This document shows, piece after piece, positions 30,458 through 37,698 of a stretch of 64,000 nt of DNA (its first letter is position 1; every line of letters starts with the position of its first letter). Under the pieces are notes generated by a model, which saw nothing but the letters and a program-made list of their open reading frames with translations, was not told the DNA's origin and ran no database searches. Origin of the DNA: Gimesia benthica. GTDB taxonomy: Bacteria > Planctomycetota > Planctomycetia > Planctomycetales > Planctomycetaceae. The stretch covers positions 5,902,001 through 5,966,000 of the forward strand of contig NZ_CP043930.1 of NCBI RefSeq assembly GCF_009720525.1, in the 5' to 3' direction. The position numbers and the translations under genes are program-made.

Positions 30458-31651
30458 ATGAAATCAATTTTGACGCTGATTCTGCGCACAAGGTACAGAA
30501 GCGGACTGCTCCCGGTCCTGTGTTATCTGCTGCTGATGTACCTGGCCACCGGCTGTATCATGATGAAGGAAAGAACACACGTTGAAACGGTCGTCGGTGT
30601 CGATTCGGAATCAGCGATGAGGCTGGTGGAACCTCCAGGCTTTCGCCGGATCATTGAAATGGATTCTCACGCCTCCCCAAAGCAAAATGCAGTAGAGGGA
30701 CTGGTTCATATAAATGGTCCGACAGCTGACAGTATTGAACCATATTCTGGTTTTAAACGGCTTCTGCATCGAGCTGAGAATATCCTCAAAGCTTCACTTA
30801 CCGAAAATGAGGAGAACCCGCAACAATCCACACGGATTCAAATCCAGGGATTCCTTCAGGAAGATCCGCTGGCAGGGATCGAGGGGGATTTTGAATGTGT
30901 GAATCCTTCAATTGAAGAAGAATTTGGTACTTCCCCACCTTCACTCTGGAGTCGCATCAAAGAGGACCATCAGCACTACTACTCGAAAGAGTCTCTGGTC
31001 TGGCTGGCAGGCGGATTTGGGGTGGGGGCGATGATAGCCAATACATCGCTGGATGGTGGTATTCAGAATCATTTGCAGTCCAGCGTACTGGGGGCGTCGT
31101 CCGATGAATGGCTGGAAACTTTTCATGCGCAAAAAGAACTGGGCAATGGTCGCTATACCTTACCGCTGTTTGCTGCCGCCTGGGGAGCCGGACTGTTGTT
31201 TGAAAAGGTGCCGCTGATCAATGCGACTGGCGAATGGGGAGAACGCTCAATTCGAGCGATTATTGTCGGTACGCCACCCATGCTGGCGATGCAATCTGTC
31301 ACCGGTGCTTCACGCCCGGGAGAGACGTCAGCGAATGCGAAATGGAAGCCTTTTCAGGACAACAACGGTGTCAGCGGCCACAGTTTCATGGGAGCCATTC
31401 CCTTCCTGGCAGCAGCCAAAGTCACTGATCGACCATTGCTCAAAGTGCTGTATTATGCCGGTTCCACGCTGGCCCCATTATCTCGCCTGAATGACAATCG
31501 CCATTATCCCTCGCAGGCGTTCCTGGGCTGGTACATGGCCTGGGTGGCTACGAATGCAGTCGACGCCACACAGCAGGCGGATCGCAACTGGCGGATGTTT
31601 CCAATCTCCTGGGGAGGGAATACAGGCATTGGGATTGAGTACAACTGGTGA
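30458..31651 (+). CDS. PAP2-family phosphatase lipoprotein
   Basis: A 397-residue protein. A signal segment ending 'YLATGC' marks Cys33 for lipidation. The C-terminal third carries the PAP2 (phosphatidic acid phosphatase type 2) signature: a variant first motif around 'GASRPGETSANAKWKP', motif 2 'SGHSF' at 306-310, and motif 3 'SRLNDNRHYPSQ' with the catalytic His at 349. A hydrophobic region surrounds these, as usual for enzymes that dephosphorylate lipid phosphates such as undecaprenyl pyrophosphate or phosphatidate. Residues 40-160 are an unrecognised polar domain. Placed after the LTA-synthase-like enzyme, it could recycle lipid products of that reaction. No ribosome site is clear. Confidence 0.82.
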   Translation: MKSILTLILRTRYRSGLLPVLCYLLLMYLATGCIMMKERTHVETVVGVDSESAMRLVEPPGFRRIIEMDSHASPKQNAVEGLVHINGPTADSIEPYSGFKRLLHRAENILKASLTENEENPQQSTRIQIQGFLQEDPLAGIEGDFECVNPSIEEEFGTSPPSLWSRIKEDHQHYYSKESLVWLAGGFGVGAMIANTSLDGGIQNHLQSSVLGASSDEWLETFHAQKELGNGRYTLPLFAAAWGAGLLFEKVPLINATGEWGERSIRAIIVGTPPMLAMQSVTGASRPGETSANAKWKPFQDNNGVSGHSFMGAIPFLAAAKVTDRPLLKVLYYAGSTLAPLSRLNDNRHYPSQAFLGWYMAWVATNAVDATQQADRNWRMFPISWGGNTGIGIEYNW

Positions 31652-31678
31652 CCAGAGGACAGTATCAGTTGGGTGAAA

Positions 31679-32146
31679 TTATCGCCGTTTCAGTTTCACG
31701 CTGTAAATGAAGCCAATCAGGCAGCCAATGATTCCACAGAGCGGCATGCCGTTGAAGATGAAAAATCGGGTGTAACCTGCGGTGACTTTGCTGCGGAGAA
31801 AGTTGTAGTAGGGATCCTGTTGCGCCATCAGGGGCGCCAGTACCAGAGCTCCCAGGACGTAGCCGATCAATAGGCCGACAATCGCCCCGACGATGCTGTG
31901 CCTCAGGGCACCTTTCAATTTGACCTGTCCAAAATGAAGTGCAAACAGGTAGGCCAGAGCTCCACCCAGCAGTGGACCGACGATTGGCAAGCGAACCCCG
32001 CTCTGAAATCGGAGCATCGGCCCGGTCTCCATCCAGGAATAACTGCCGAGTATTGCTTCAAGCAGGATTCCCAGAATGAGCCCGCAAAAGGCGGCAACCC
32101 ATTGATTTACATTCTGATTCTGTTCGTTTTGTCTGCGTTTTGCCAC
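31679..32146 (-). CDS. Multi-pass membrane protein of unknown function
   Basis: About 155 residues if started at the GTG at 32146, which has a GGACGAG purine stretch before it; a TTG at 32200 gives 173 residues, and there is no ATG. Three or four membrane helices are seen (near residues 18-35, 52-69, 77-97, 135-152) after a basic, Asn/Gln-rich N-terminus ('AKRRQNEQNQNVNQW'). Gly-rich helices ('FCGLILGILLEAILGS', 'IVGAIVGLLIGYVLG') are typical of small helical-bundle proteins. Convergent with the PAP2 gene, 27 bases between stops. No family recognised; start uncertain. Confidence 0.6.
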   Translation of the reverse strand: MAKRRQNEQNQNVNQWVAAFCGLILGILLEAILGSYSWMETGPMLRFQSGVRLPIVGPLLGGALAYLFALHFGQVKLKGALRHSIVGAIVGLLIGYVLGALVLAPLMAQQDPYYNFLRSKVTAGYTRFFIFNGMPLCGIIGCLIGFIYSVKLKRR

Positions 32147-32289
32147 GTTGTCTCGTCCATCGATAGAATCCAGGTCTTCTATTAATGTCGTCAATCTCAA
32201 TGACGGAAGACAAAGTTTTCGCTTTTGGCGGACAATCAGTTAAACTGATAGAAACGGACAACTGATAGATCCCACAGGAGCAACACCAC

Positions 32290-32781
32290 ATGACCGATGA
32301 AACGACTCCCGCCGAGACCAGCACACCACGGACTCACTGGGGCCGCCTGAGTATTTTAGTACTTGGATTGATCCTGGTCGCCCTCGGCATTGCCTGGCAA
32401 CTCCGGCTGTTGCCGTTCAGGAATTCACTGCCCCGACAGAATGCGATCATGGTCATTGCGCCTTACAAACACCAGGGAACCTGGGTCTTCGACGACAGTT
32501 CTGCCGGCCTCGTTCAGGAACCCTTTGTGGCGGGAGTACCTGAAATGATCGATGTGATCGTGAAAGATATCCCCGATGCCGATCAGGGATTTCGCCTGAT
32601 CTTCTCCTCAAATCCCTTCCCCGAGTATCAGAAAAAGCTGGTCTGGCTGCGGGGGGACCGGGGTGGCAACTATTACCGTTTTGCCGATTCTGATATGGAA
32701 GGCTGGATCTGTCCCGCCATGTTCCAATATTACGAGAAAGCCCCCCCGGAACTTTATGTTAAAGCGGAACCGATGAACTGA
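32290..32781 (+). CDS. Single-pass membrane protein, unknown
   Basis: A 163-residue protein with AGGAG nine bases before the ATG. One membrane helix at about 20-40 follows a short polar N-terminus, and the rest is likely outside. The outer part has repeated aromatic and acidic patches ('APYKHQGTWVFDDSSAGLVQ', 'WLRGDRGGNYYRFADSD'). These resemble the start of proteins annotated only as hypothetical DUF-like in planctomycetes ('integral membrane protein' type: 'GTWVFDDPAVGLVREPFVAG'). Single-gene unit; immediately downstream is the tRNA-Arg that hosts the integrative element. Confidence 0.72.
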   Translation: MTDETTPAETSTPRTHWGRLSILVLGLILVALGIAWQLRLLPFRNSLPRQNAIMVIAPYKHQGTWVFDDSSAGLVQEPFVAGVPEMIDVIVKDIPDADQGFRLIFSSNPFPEYQKKLVWLRGDRGGNYYRFADSDMEGWICPAMFQYYEKAPPELYVKAEPMN

Positions 32782-32883
32782 GCCGAAAACCGAGCCTGCC
32801 TCGTCTTTTTGGTGTCACTCTCAAAACGTGAGAAGCTGTCGTTTGACGAAAGCCCGGAGCCATAACTATATTAGGTTGACTTG

Positions 32884-32957
32884 GCCCCCGTAGCTCAGTT
32901 GGATAGAGCAATGCTTTCCTAAAGCATAGGTCGCAGGTTCGAACCCTGCCGGGGGTA
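32884..32957 (+). tRNA. tRNA-Arg (anticodon CCU)
   Basis: A 74-base cloverleaf: acceptor stem GCCCCCG/CGGGGGT, D-arm with AGCTCAGTTGGATAGAGC, anticodon stem ATGCT/AGCAT with loop TTCCTAA (anticodon CCT), variable AGGTC, T-arm GCAGGTTCGAACCCTGC. CCA is not encoded. It remains intact because the integrated element brought a copy of the 3' half. This is the insertion site of the 9.8-kb island that follows. Confidence 0.95.
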
Positions 32958-32958
32958 T
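32912..32958 (+). repeat. Left attachment site, 47-bp copy in tRNA-Arg
   Basis: Bases 32912-32958, from the anticodon arm to one base past the tRNA end, are identical to 42687-42733. A 47-bp perfect direct repeat starting in a tRNA is the hallmark of tyrosine-integrase insertion. Confidence 0.95.
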
Positions 32959-33026
32959 TCTCAAACGCCTTTATTTATAGCCTCAATCCTGCTGGATCTC
33001 TTCGGCTACTTCCTCTGGCTGGTCAC

Positions 33027-33050
33027 TGATCACTGAATTGATCACTGAAT
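33027..33050. repeat. Left-end tandem repeat, candidate integrase arm sites
   Basis: Two perfect copies of TGATCACTGAAT in tandem, with a partial GGTCACTGAT before. Related tandem sequence occurs at 42543-42566 at the other end. Paired 12-bp repeats close to both att sites match arm-type binding sites for tyrosine integrases. Confidence 0.55.
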
Positions 33051-33055
33051 CCGCA

Positions 33056-33511
33056 TTAGTGATTGGATGTGGGTGTGTCCTGCGTTGTGCGTAGCCGTAA
33101 TGTCAGCGAACTGATCAAACAAGCCGCAGCCAGACTTACGGCGAAGAGCACAGGAAACCAATACGGTATCATCAGTCTGAACTGTCCGTTCGATATCCTG
33201 CCTGCTCCAAAGCCCAGCGTTGTCCTTATAGCTCGGTCCGTCCGCTGTTGTGTGGCATGCCATCGGTCCCCCTGATCCCAAGGACCAAGGTAATCAATGC
33301 CCACTCCCCCAACCGGCTGAGAGTGCAACGTGAGAACAATTCGTCCCACTCCAGACCAAATACTGAAGGGCTTGATGATGGGCGCCCTGCAGACGAACTC
33401 TTCGCTGCACGTAAAGCTGCGCATCCATAACCCCCCCAGCAGGACGCTTGTGAAACCACAAATGACGATTATATCGACTCTCATCTTTGTTATTGCTTTT
33501 GTGGTCGCCAT
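33056..33511 (-). CDS. Small membrane protein carried at the left end of the element
   Basis: A 151-residue protein with AGGTGA before the ATG. There is one hydrophobic helix near residues 10-28 and a second near 118-138 ('MIPYWFPVLFAVSLAAACLI'), giving two passes with a loop of about 90 residues between. The 'PYWFPVLF..SL.A' pattern just before the last helix is common in small planctomycete membrane proteins. It lies between the left attachment site and the integrase, where satellites and prophages carry accessory (lysogenic conversion) genes. It has no recognised catalytic motif. Real gene rather than a chance frame because of the ribosome site and the ordered helices. Confidence 0.6.
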   Translation of the reverse strand: MATTKAITKMRVDIIVICGFTSVLLGGLWMRSFTCSEEFVCRAPIIKPFSIWSGVGRIVLTLHSQPVGGVGIDYLGPWDQGDRWHATQQRTDRAIRTTLGFGAGRISNGQFRLMIPYWFPVLFAVSLAAACLISSLTLRLRTTQDTPTSNH

Positions 33512-33683
33512 CTAGATTTTCACCTGACTCAATGCAGACCGAATTATTTTGGTATTTACTACTAAGCTGAAATTTCACATATAGATTAGACTGGAACCCT
33601 ATCCAGGCATGGATTGTAACCGTTGCGGTTTTCTGTGTCTAAAACAAAGTGATTGTTCCCACGTTATAATTTAAGTAGAGAAG

Positions 33684-34871
33684 CTAGGCTATCTTGTTTA
33701 TTGTATTTTCAGGGGTCTGATTTGGACTCGACTCCGCATCTGCAGCCCAGATCGCCTCTGCTGCTTTCTGTGCATTTCTGCCCACGTAATACTTCATTGT
33801 GGTATCAATATCGGAATGTCGCATCAGCAGCATGAGAACGTCTGGCATCACCTTCAGGGACCAACGTTGACCAAAAGCCCGGCGCAAATCATGAGCAGAC
33901 GCATAGCGGGGTTTACGCTTCCCGGTCTCCTTATCAATGTTCCCTTTGTCACCTACGGCAACATTGGCTTTCTCTCCGATCTTGGCAATCTGCTTTGAGA
34001 CGGTTGAAGAAAGCATTCGTTCGGTTCGTTTCTTCCGGGCCAGTGGATTGAATACAGGGCCTGTTCTCTCGTCCTCTGGTACTTCATCAAGTAGAGCAGC
34101 GAATTCAGGGACCATCGGCAATAGTCGGTCCCGGTTCCCCTTTTCCGATTCTTTGCGGATTCTGAGCACTGGACGCTTACCAGAGAAGTCTACGGACAAT
34201 TTATCCTCACGGTCCCAGTGCAGATCCAGGGCCTCAGCCAGACGCAATCCAGAGCACCACAAGCCCCGAAGCAGGAACTTCCATGATTCGGCCTGTTTCT
34301 CACCGCAGACACTAGGAACGGCTGTTAGCATCCGCTCAAACTCTTCTTTGCAGAGAGGACGCCCGCGCATTGCCTTCTCTTCTCGGATACGCTTGAATTT
34401 TGGGAATCTCGGAACGGTCTTCAGCAACCCGATAGACTGCGCCCAGTTCAGAGCAGACCTGATGTAGATCAGATAGCCTTTGATTGTGACGTCTTCAAGT
34501 CCATCCTCCCGCATGTCCTTCACCATTTTGCTGATCGCGTTTGCGTCGATCTGAATCAGCAGATTCGGCTTGATGTACTCATCAACCTGACGAAACACAA
34601 CCTTTGCTTTCTCGGCTGAAGTGTCCGCGAATCCGGGCAATACTTCTGTTTCATATCGTTCCTTGAAGTCCTGCCACTTGGCTTTTTGTGGGTTGTAGTA
34701 TCCTCCTTCGTTGATCTCCTTTTCCAACCTCAGAGCAAAACGCTCCGCATCTCTCTTGATTGCCGTTCCTGTGCTCTTGCGACACTCCCGCAGGTTTACC
34801 GGATCAGTCCACCGGGCATAATAGTTATTGCTGTTGCTACGCTTGACGATGATTACTTTTACTGCCTTCAT
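33684..34871 (-). CDS. int: Tyrosine site-specific integrase
   Basis: A 395-residue phage-type integrase. The ATG at 34871 has AGGGAG nine bases upstream; an upstream in-frame ATG at 34901 lacks this. An N-terminal core-binding (SAM-like) domain spans about 45-150. The catalytic domain carries the expected residues: Arg in 'CSGLRLAEAL' near 220, 'AHDLRRAFGQRW' (His-x-x-Arg) near 330, 'MRHSD' (second His) near 356 and the nucleophile Tyr in 'TMKYYVG' near 365. Recombination should occur in the 47-bp tRNA-Arg repeat. It faces the tRNA from 726 bases away, the typical position. Excision would also need the small HTH protein at 41172. Confidence 0.94.
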   Translation of the reverse strand: MKAVKVIIVKRSNSNNYYARWTDPVNLRECRKSTGTAIKRDAERFALRLEKEINEGGYYNPQKAKWQDFKERYETEVLPGFADTSAEKAKVVFRQVDEYIKPNLLIQIDANAISKMVKDMREDGLEDVTIKGYLIYIRSALNWAQSIGLLKTVPRFPKFKRIREEKAMRGRPLCKEEFERMLTAVPSVCGEKQAESWKFLLRGLWCSGLRLAEALDLHWDREDKLSVDFSGKRPVLRIRKESEKGNRDRLLPMVPEFAALLDEVPEDERTGPVFNPLARKKRTERMLSSTVSKQIAKIGEKANVAVGDKGNIDKETGKRKPRYASAHDLRRAFGQRWSLKVMPDVLMLLMRHSDIDTTMKYYVGRNAQKAAEAIWAADAESSPNQTPENTINKIA

Positions 34872-35060
34872 TGCTATGTCGCTCCCTTTTTCTACCTGCA
34901 TCAGAAAACGGCCTCACCAGTGCCGCTCTGACGCGATTAGATTTAATATTGGTGTCAATGTTCAATAAATGCCGATATCGCATTACAGGCGATTCTGTGG
35001 CCTCCTGCGATGTATGGCATGAAATCCCATCCGGCATCCCTGCCAGACTGGGAGAATCGA

Positions 35061-35627
35061 CTACTGCAGATCACCGGGGCAGATCGACCGCGCGATATAA
35101 GCCCGCTTGCGTTTCTCGCCATTGGTCGGATTATCAAGACGGTTATTCAGCTCGCCTACAATCTGTTTACACTGCTCACGGCCTCCATCAATCGTGATGA
35201 ATGCCGGGGGTAGATCGAATTCTGATCTTGGCTTAAAGGGAGTGTTTAACGCTACGCTGAGGTTTGCGTATCTGCCGCCCACTCGAACCCGGATTAACCA
35301 GTGAGACACATAGCCATCTTTACTATTGGCGATTCGCTCACGGTTCAGGATCGCTGCCACCTCTGCCGCAGTCTTGGCTTTCCTGTAGGTCTGCGTATGG
35401 GGAGGAACTGACCGCCAGCAATTAGGCTCCCAGTCATCTGGCACATTTACGAGATACACTGGCCAGTTGTGGCGTTTGGCATCCAGTCGCAATACATCAT
35501 CAGGAGAGGGATTGCCAAAAGGGGGAGGTGTCACCGGCTCCAGTGCTTCCCAGTCTGTTGACCGCTGCAGTAGAGCTTCCAGGGGGGAGTGAGTGTCACA
35601 AACGCAAGAGGGGTTAAGAGTGTCCAT
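35061..35627 (-). CDS. Element-encoded protein of unknown function
   Basis: A 188-residue protein whose ATG at 35627 has GGAAAGG eight bases upstream. The middle region is regular ('RHNWPVYLVNVPDDWEPNCW', 'AKTAAEVAAILNRERI', 'SHWLIRVRVGGRYANLSVA'), a pattern reminiscent of short single-domain DNA-handling or host-takeover proteins in phage satellites, but no family can be named. There is no membrane helix and no signal peptide. It lies between the integrase and the terminase gene, with 189 bases to the integrase start. A PICI-style interference or regulatory role is a guess from position alone. Confidence 0.6.
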   Translation of the reverse strand: MDTLNPSCVCDTHSPLEALLQRSTDWEALEPVTPPPFGNPSPDDVLRLDAKRHNWPVYLVNVPDDWEPNCWRSVPPHTQTYRKAKTAAEVAAILNRERIANSKDGYVSHWLIRVRVGGRYANLSVALNTPFKPRSEFDLPPAFITIDGGREQCKQIVGELNNRLDNPTNGEKRKRAYIARSICPGDLQ

Positions 35628-36108
35628 AATTGACACCTTTCCACACGCTGAGAGAGTACAGCGCGTAAAAAAGAGCGCAGGCACTCAAAAAGAGCTTCTA
35701 AGGTGGATAAGAGGCCACCCGCGCGCCTCACGGCTAACGCACTCTTTCCAAGTGCCTGCACTCCAGTCTTCTTATTGGATTTTAGAATGTAACTCTTATG
35801 TGCCTTTCGGCTTTTAGAAGGATGCAGTATCCCTGCTGTCCTCGCATCCGTCAAGCCATATCTCCGGCCAGTGTTCAGGCATTGGTTATGCTGGTTTCTG
35901 ACTTTCACACCACTGCAGACACGTCGACTGCCGATATCTCCCCTGAAATCAAAGTAGTTTACTGGAAGATGTCGACACCCCCCATAGAATCCAGCATTCC
36001 CACCAGATCCAGCCTCTGACCTGTTCACCATTGCGCGATTACAGATCATTCCTTGCCTTGGCTGGCACTGCTTCAGATTCCGCTTATCGCGCGATGGTGC
36101 CCAGTCCA
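35628..36108. other. Gap in the island next to the P27-type terminase gene
   Basis: 481 bases with no convincing gene. On the minus strand an open frame of 192 codons begins in the TAATG that ends the terminase gene, at the position where a large terminase would lie, but it contains no terminase motif and overlaps the neighbouring gene. The left part holds the long hairpin at 35677-35759. Confidence 0.5.
35677..35759 (-). other. Long structured element: 9-bp and 6-bp nested stems
   Basis: GCAGGCACT (35677-35685) pairs with AGTGCCTGC (35751-35759); three unpaired bases on each side later AAAGAG (35689-35694) pairs with CTCTTT (35742-35747). Inside, GGTGG/CCACC (35702-35706, 35715-35719) forms another hairpin. 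On the minus strand a T run follows. It may be a terminator, a non-coding RNA or a packaging (cos/pac) site. Confidence 0.5.
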
Positions 36109-36579
36109 TTAGCCCCTTCTCCTGTCTCTGGTGGCAATGCCTTTTTTCTTTGGCTGTGGATTAACTACCTTCAGTCCCTTCCTGGTCGCTGGAGTGAGTC
36201 CGAACTCCTTTTCCAGCTTCACCAGTTCAGAACAGAGGTTACGCTCAATCGCAACCTGTGGCGCTGTCTTCGGACCATGTTGACCTTCGACCGTTACGCC
36301 GTTTTCCTCGATCCAGTTGCAGACCTCCTGCCACCGATTGACCATGTAACAGTATCTGACCAACGGCAGCTTGTAGACGGGGGAGATTATTCCCATTTCG
36401 TCCAGCTGTTGAACGATCTCATCCCAGATCAACCGCACCGCTTCCGGCATGTCTGCAGGCGCGTCTGGTCTTCCCTCTGGTGTCTTCGCTTCGTCGTCTG
36501 TTGAACCATGTCTATCTGCCCTGAAAGTCCCGGCCAGGATATGATCCTCCACTGAGTCTGGTCTACGTCCCCTTACCAT
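36109..36579 (-). CDS. P27-family phage terminase small subunit
   Basis: A 156-residue protein with AAAGGAG before the ATG. It has the P27/TerS_4 layout: 'MVRGRRPDSVEDHILAGTFR' at the start (short basic N-terminus), 'APADMPEAVRLIWDEIVQQL', 'SPVYKLPLVRYCYMVNRW' and 'LEKEFGLTPATRKGL' near the end, with helical spacing typical for HK97-type small terminases. Such proteins recognise the cos or pac site and deliver DNA to the large terminase and portal. No large terminase follows, so it would have to work with a helper phage's motor, as in PICIs. Upstream is an HNH nuclease, the standard partner of HK97-type cos cleavage. Confidence 0.85.
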   Translation of the reverse strand: MVRGRRPDSVEDHILAGTFRADRHGSTDDEAKTPEGRPDAPADMPEAVRLIWDEIVQQLDEMGIISPVYKLPLVRYCYMVNRWQEVCNWIEENGVTVEGQHGPKTAPQVAIERNLCSELVKLEKEFGLTPATRKGLKVVNPQPKKKGIATRDRRRG

Positions 36580-36679
36580 GATTATCTACTCCTTTGTTCT
36601 TCGTGGATTGCTTTAATTTTGACTAAAAAGATACGTGAAACGGTTGGTGGTTCTGAGTCTAAAAAGCCCTAGCGATTAT

Positions 36680-37018
36680 TTAGCCCCCGTACCCCCGTAC
36701 CCCCGCACGCCGGTAGTTGTCTCTCCCTATCTTCATTCCGTTCGATTCGCTCGCTGTCTTGCTGCTATGGCATGACTTGCACAGCGATTGATGATTGGAC
36801 GAATCCCAGAACAACGGATCATCCGGCCCAGTCACTGGAATGATATGGTCTGTCGCCTCTGCTTCACGTCCACAACTCACACATTCGGGATACTCCCTCA
36901 GTCTCTGCCTGCTGTACTTGCCCCATCGGTAGCCATACCCCCTCTTGCTGGCTGACTGACGGTTATCAACCCGTTTGCTCTTACGTCTGGCTCCTATCAG
37001 TTTTGGTGCTCTTGGCAT
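36680..37018 (-). CDS. HNH endonuclease
   Basis: A 112-residue protein starting at the ATG at 37018 with AGGGGGG upstream; an in-frame ATG ten codons earlier lacks a ribosome site. The HNH fold is clear: 'YPECVSCGREAEATDHIIPV' holds the first Cys pair and the DH catalytic unit, 'SSNHQSLCKSCHSSK' the Asn-His and the second zinc pair. The N-terminus is strongly basic (PRAPKLIGARRKSKR), suited to DNA binding. Phage HNH proteins of this size beside terminase genes stimulate cos cleavage by the terminase. Its place between two TerS-type genes makes packaging the most likely role. Confidence 0.88.
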   Translation of the reverse strand: MPRAPKLIGARRKSKRVDNRQSASKRGYGYRWGKYSRQRLREYPECVSCGREAEATDHIIPVTGPDDPLFWDSSNHQSLCKSCHSSKTASESNGMKIGRDNYRRAGVRGYGG

Positions 37019-37122
37019 TGCATACCCCCCTAAGTGAAAATAACGCACGCGAAAAAAGCAGATGCGATGTGTGGTTCAGGTCTTCGCAGCCTCTAGCGAT
37101 GAAAAGCCCCCACCCCTGTGAC

Positions 37123-37605
37123 TCAGCTTGTAGACTCTGTCGCGTTCTCGTCGTCTGGTAGTTCGTTTGCGATGTATTCCATAGCCTGGTCCCATGCATC
37201 CAGCAGGATCGCTAACGCCTCGTTCCCGAACTGCCTATCCAGTTTCTCACCGGCATTCTTGATATGCCCCAGAGCACCGATGAAAGCAGGCTTAATTGCA
37301 TCCAGATTGACCATCTGCTGCCGCCGCTCCTGCAGATCCATTTCAGCAAGATCAGCCTTCAAGCCCCTGTATCGCTCCAGATTGTCGCTGTCGCCACCGG
37401 CAAGCATAGGATCGGATGATTTGAACCACTTGTTGGCCTTCGCCCATTCCACCATTTCAGGTAGCGGGTATCTGCCCCTCTCACCGGGGCAACCCTCTGC
37501 GAGCCAATATGAAATAGTTCTCTCTGAGACACTAAAGAAACGAGCACAACCGGCTATAGTCGATTCATTAAAATCACTGTCAAAACCTGAAGATGAAGAA
37601 GCCAT
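37123..37605 (-). CDS. Nu1-like small terminase / DNA-packaging protein
   Basis: A 160-residue protein with AAGGGG before the ATG. The N-terminus has a MerR/Nu1-like winged helix ('TIAGCARFFSVSERTISYWL', then 'GCPGERGRYPLPEMVEWAKA'). A coiled-coil-like region follows ('LERYRGLKADLAEMDLQERR'), and the end ('AFIGALGHIKNAGEKLDRQF', 'ILLDAWDQAMEYIANEL') is helical. This is the layout of lambda gpNu1 and similar small terminases: HTH for cos recognition plus helices that contact the large subunit. Having both this and a P27-type TerS in one 10-kb element is odd; one may redirect packaging and the other may act in regulation. Confidence 0.72.
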   Translation of the reverse strand: MASSSSGFDSDFNESTIAGCARFFSVSERTISYWLAEGCPGERGRYPLPEMVEWAKANKWFKSSDPMLAGGDSDNLERYRGLKADLAEMDLQERRQQMVNLDAIKPAFIGALGHIKNAGEKLDRQFGNEALAILLDAWDQAMEYIANELPDDENATESTS

Positions 37606-37698
37606 TTTTTACCCCTTGTTGATGAAAATTCTTGAGATATCGAAGCACCTCAGCTAGTAAAAGGCTGGAAAGGACCCGCCCGCCAGCCATGCCTTTTA

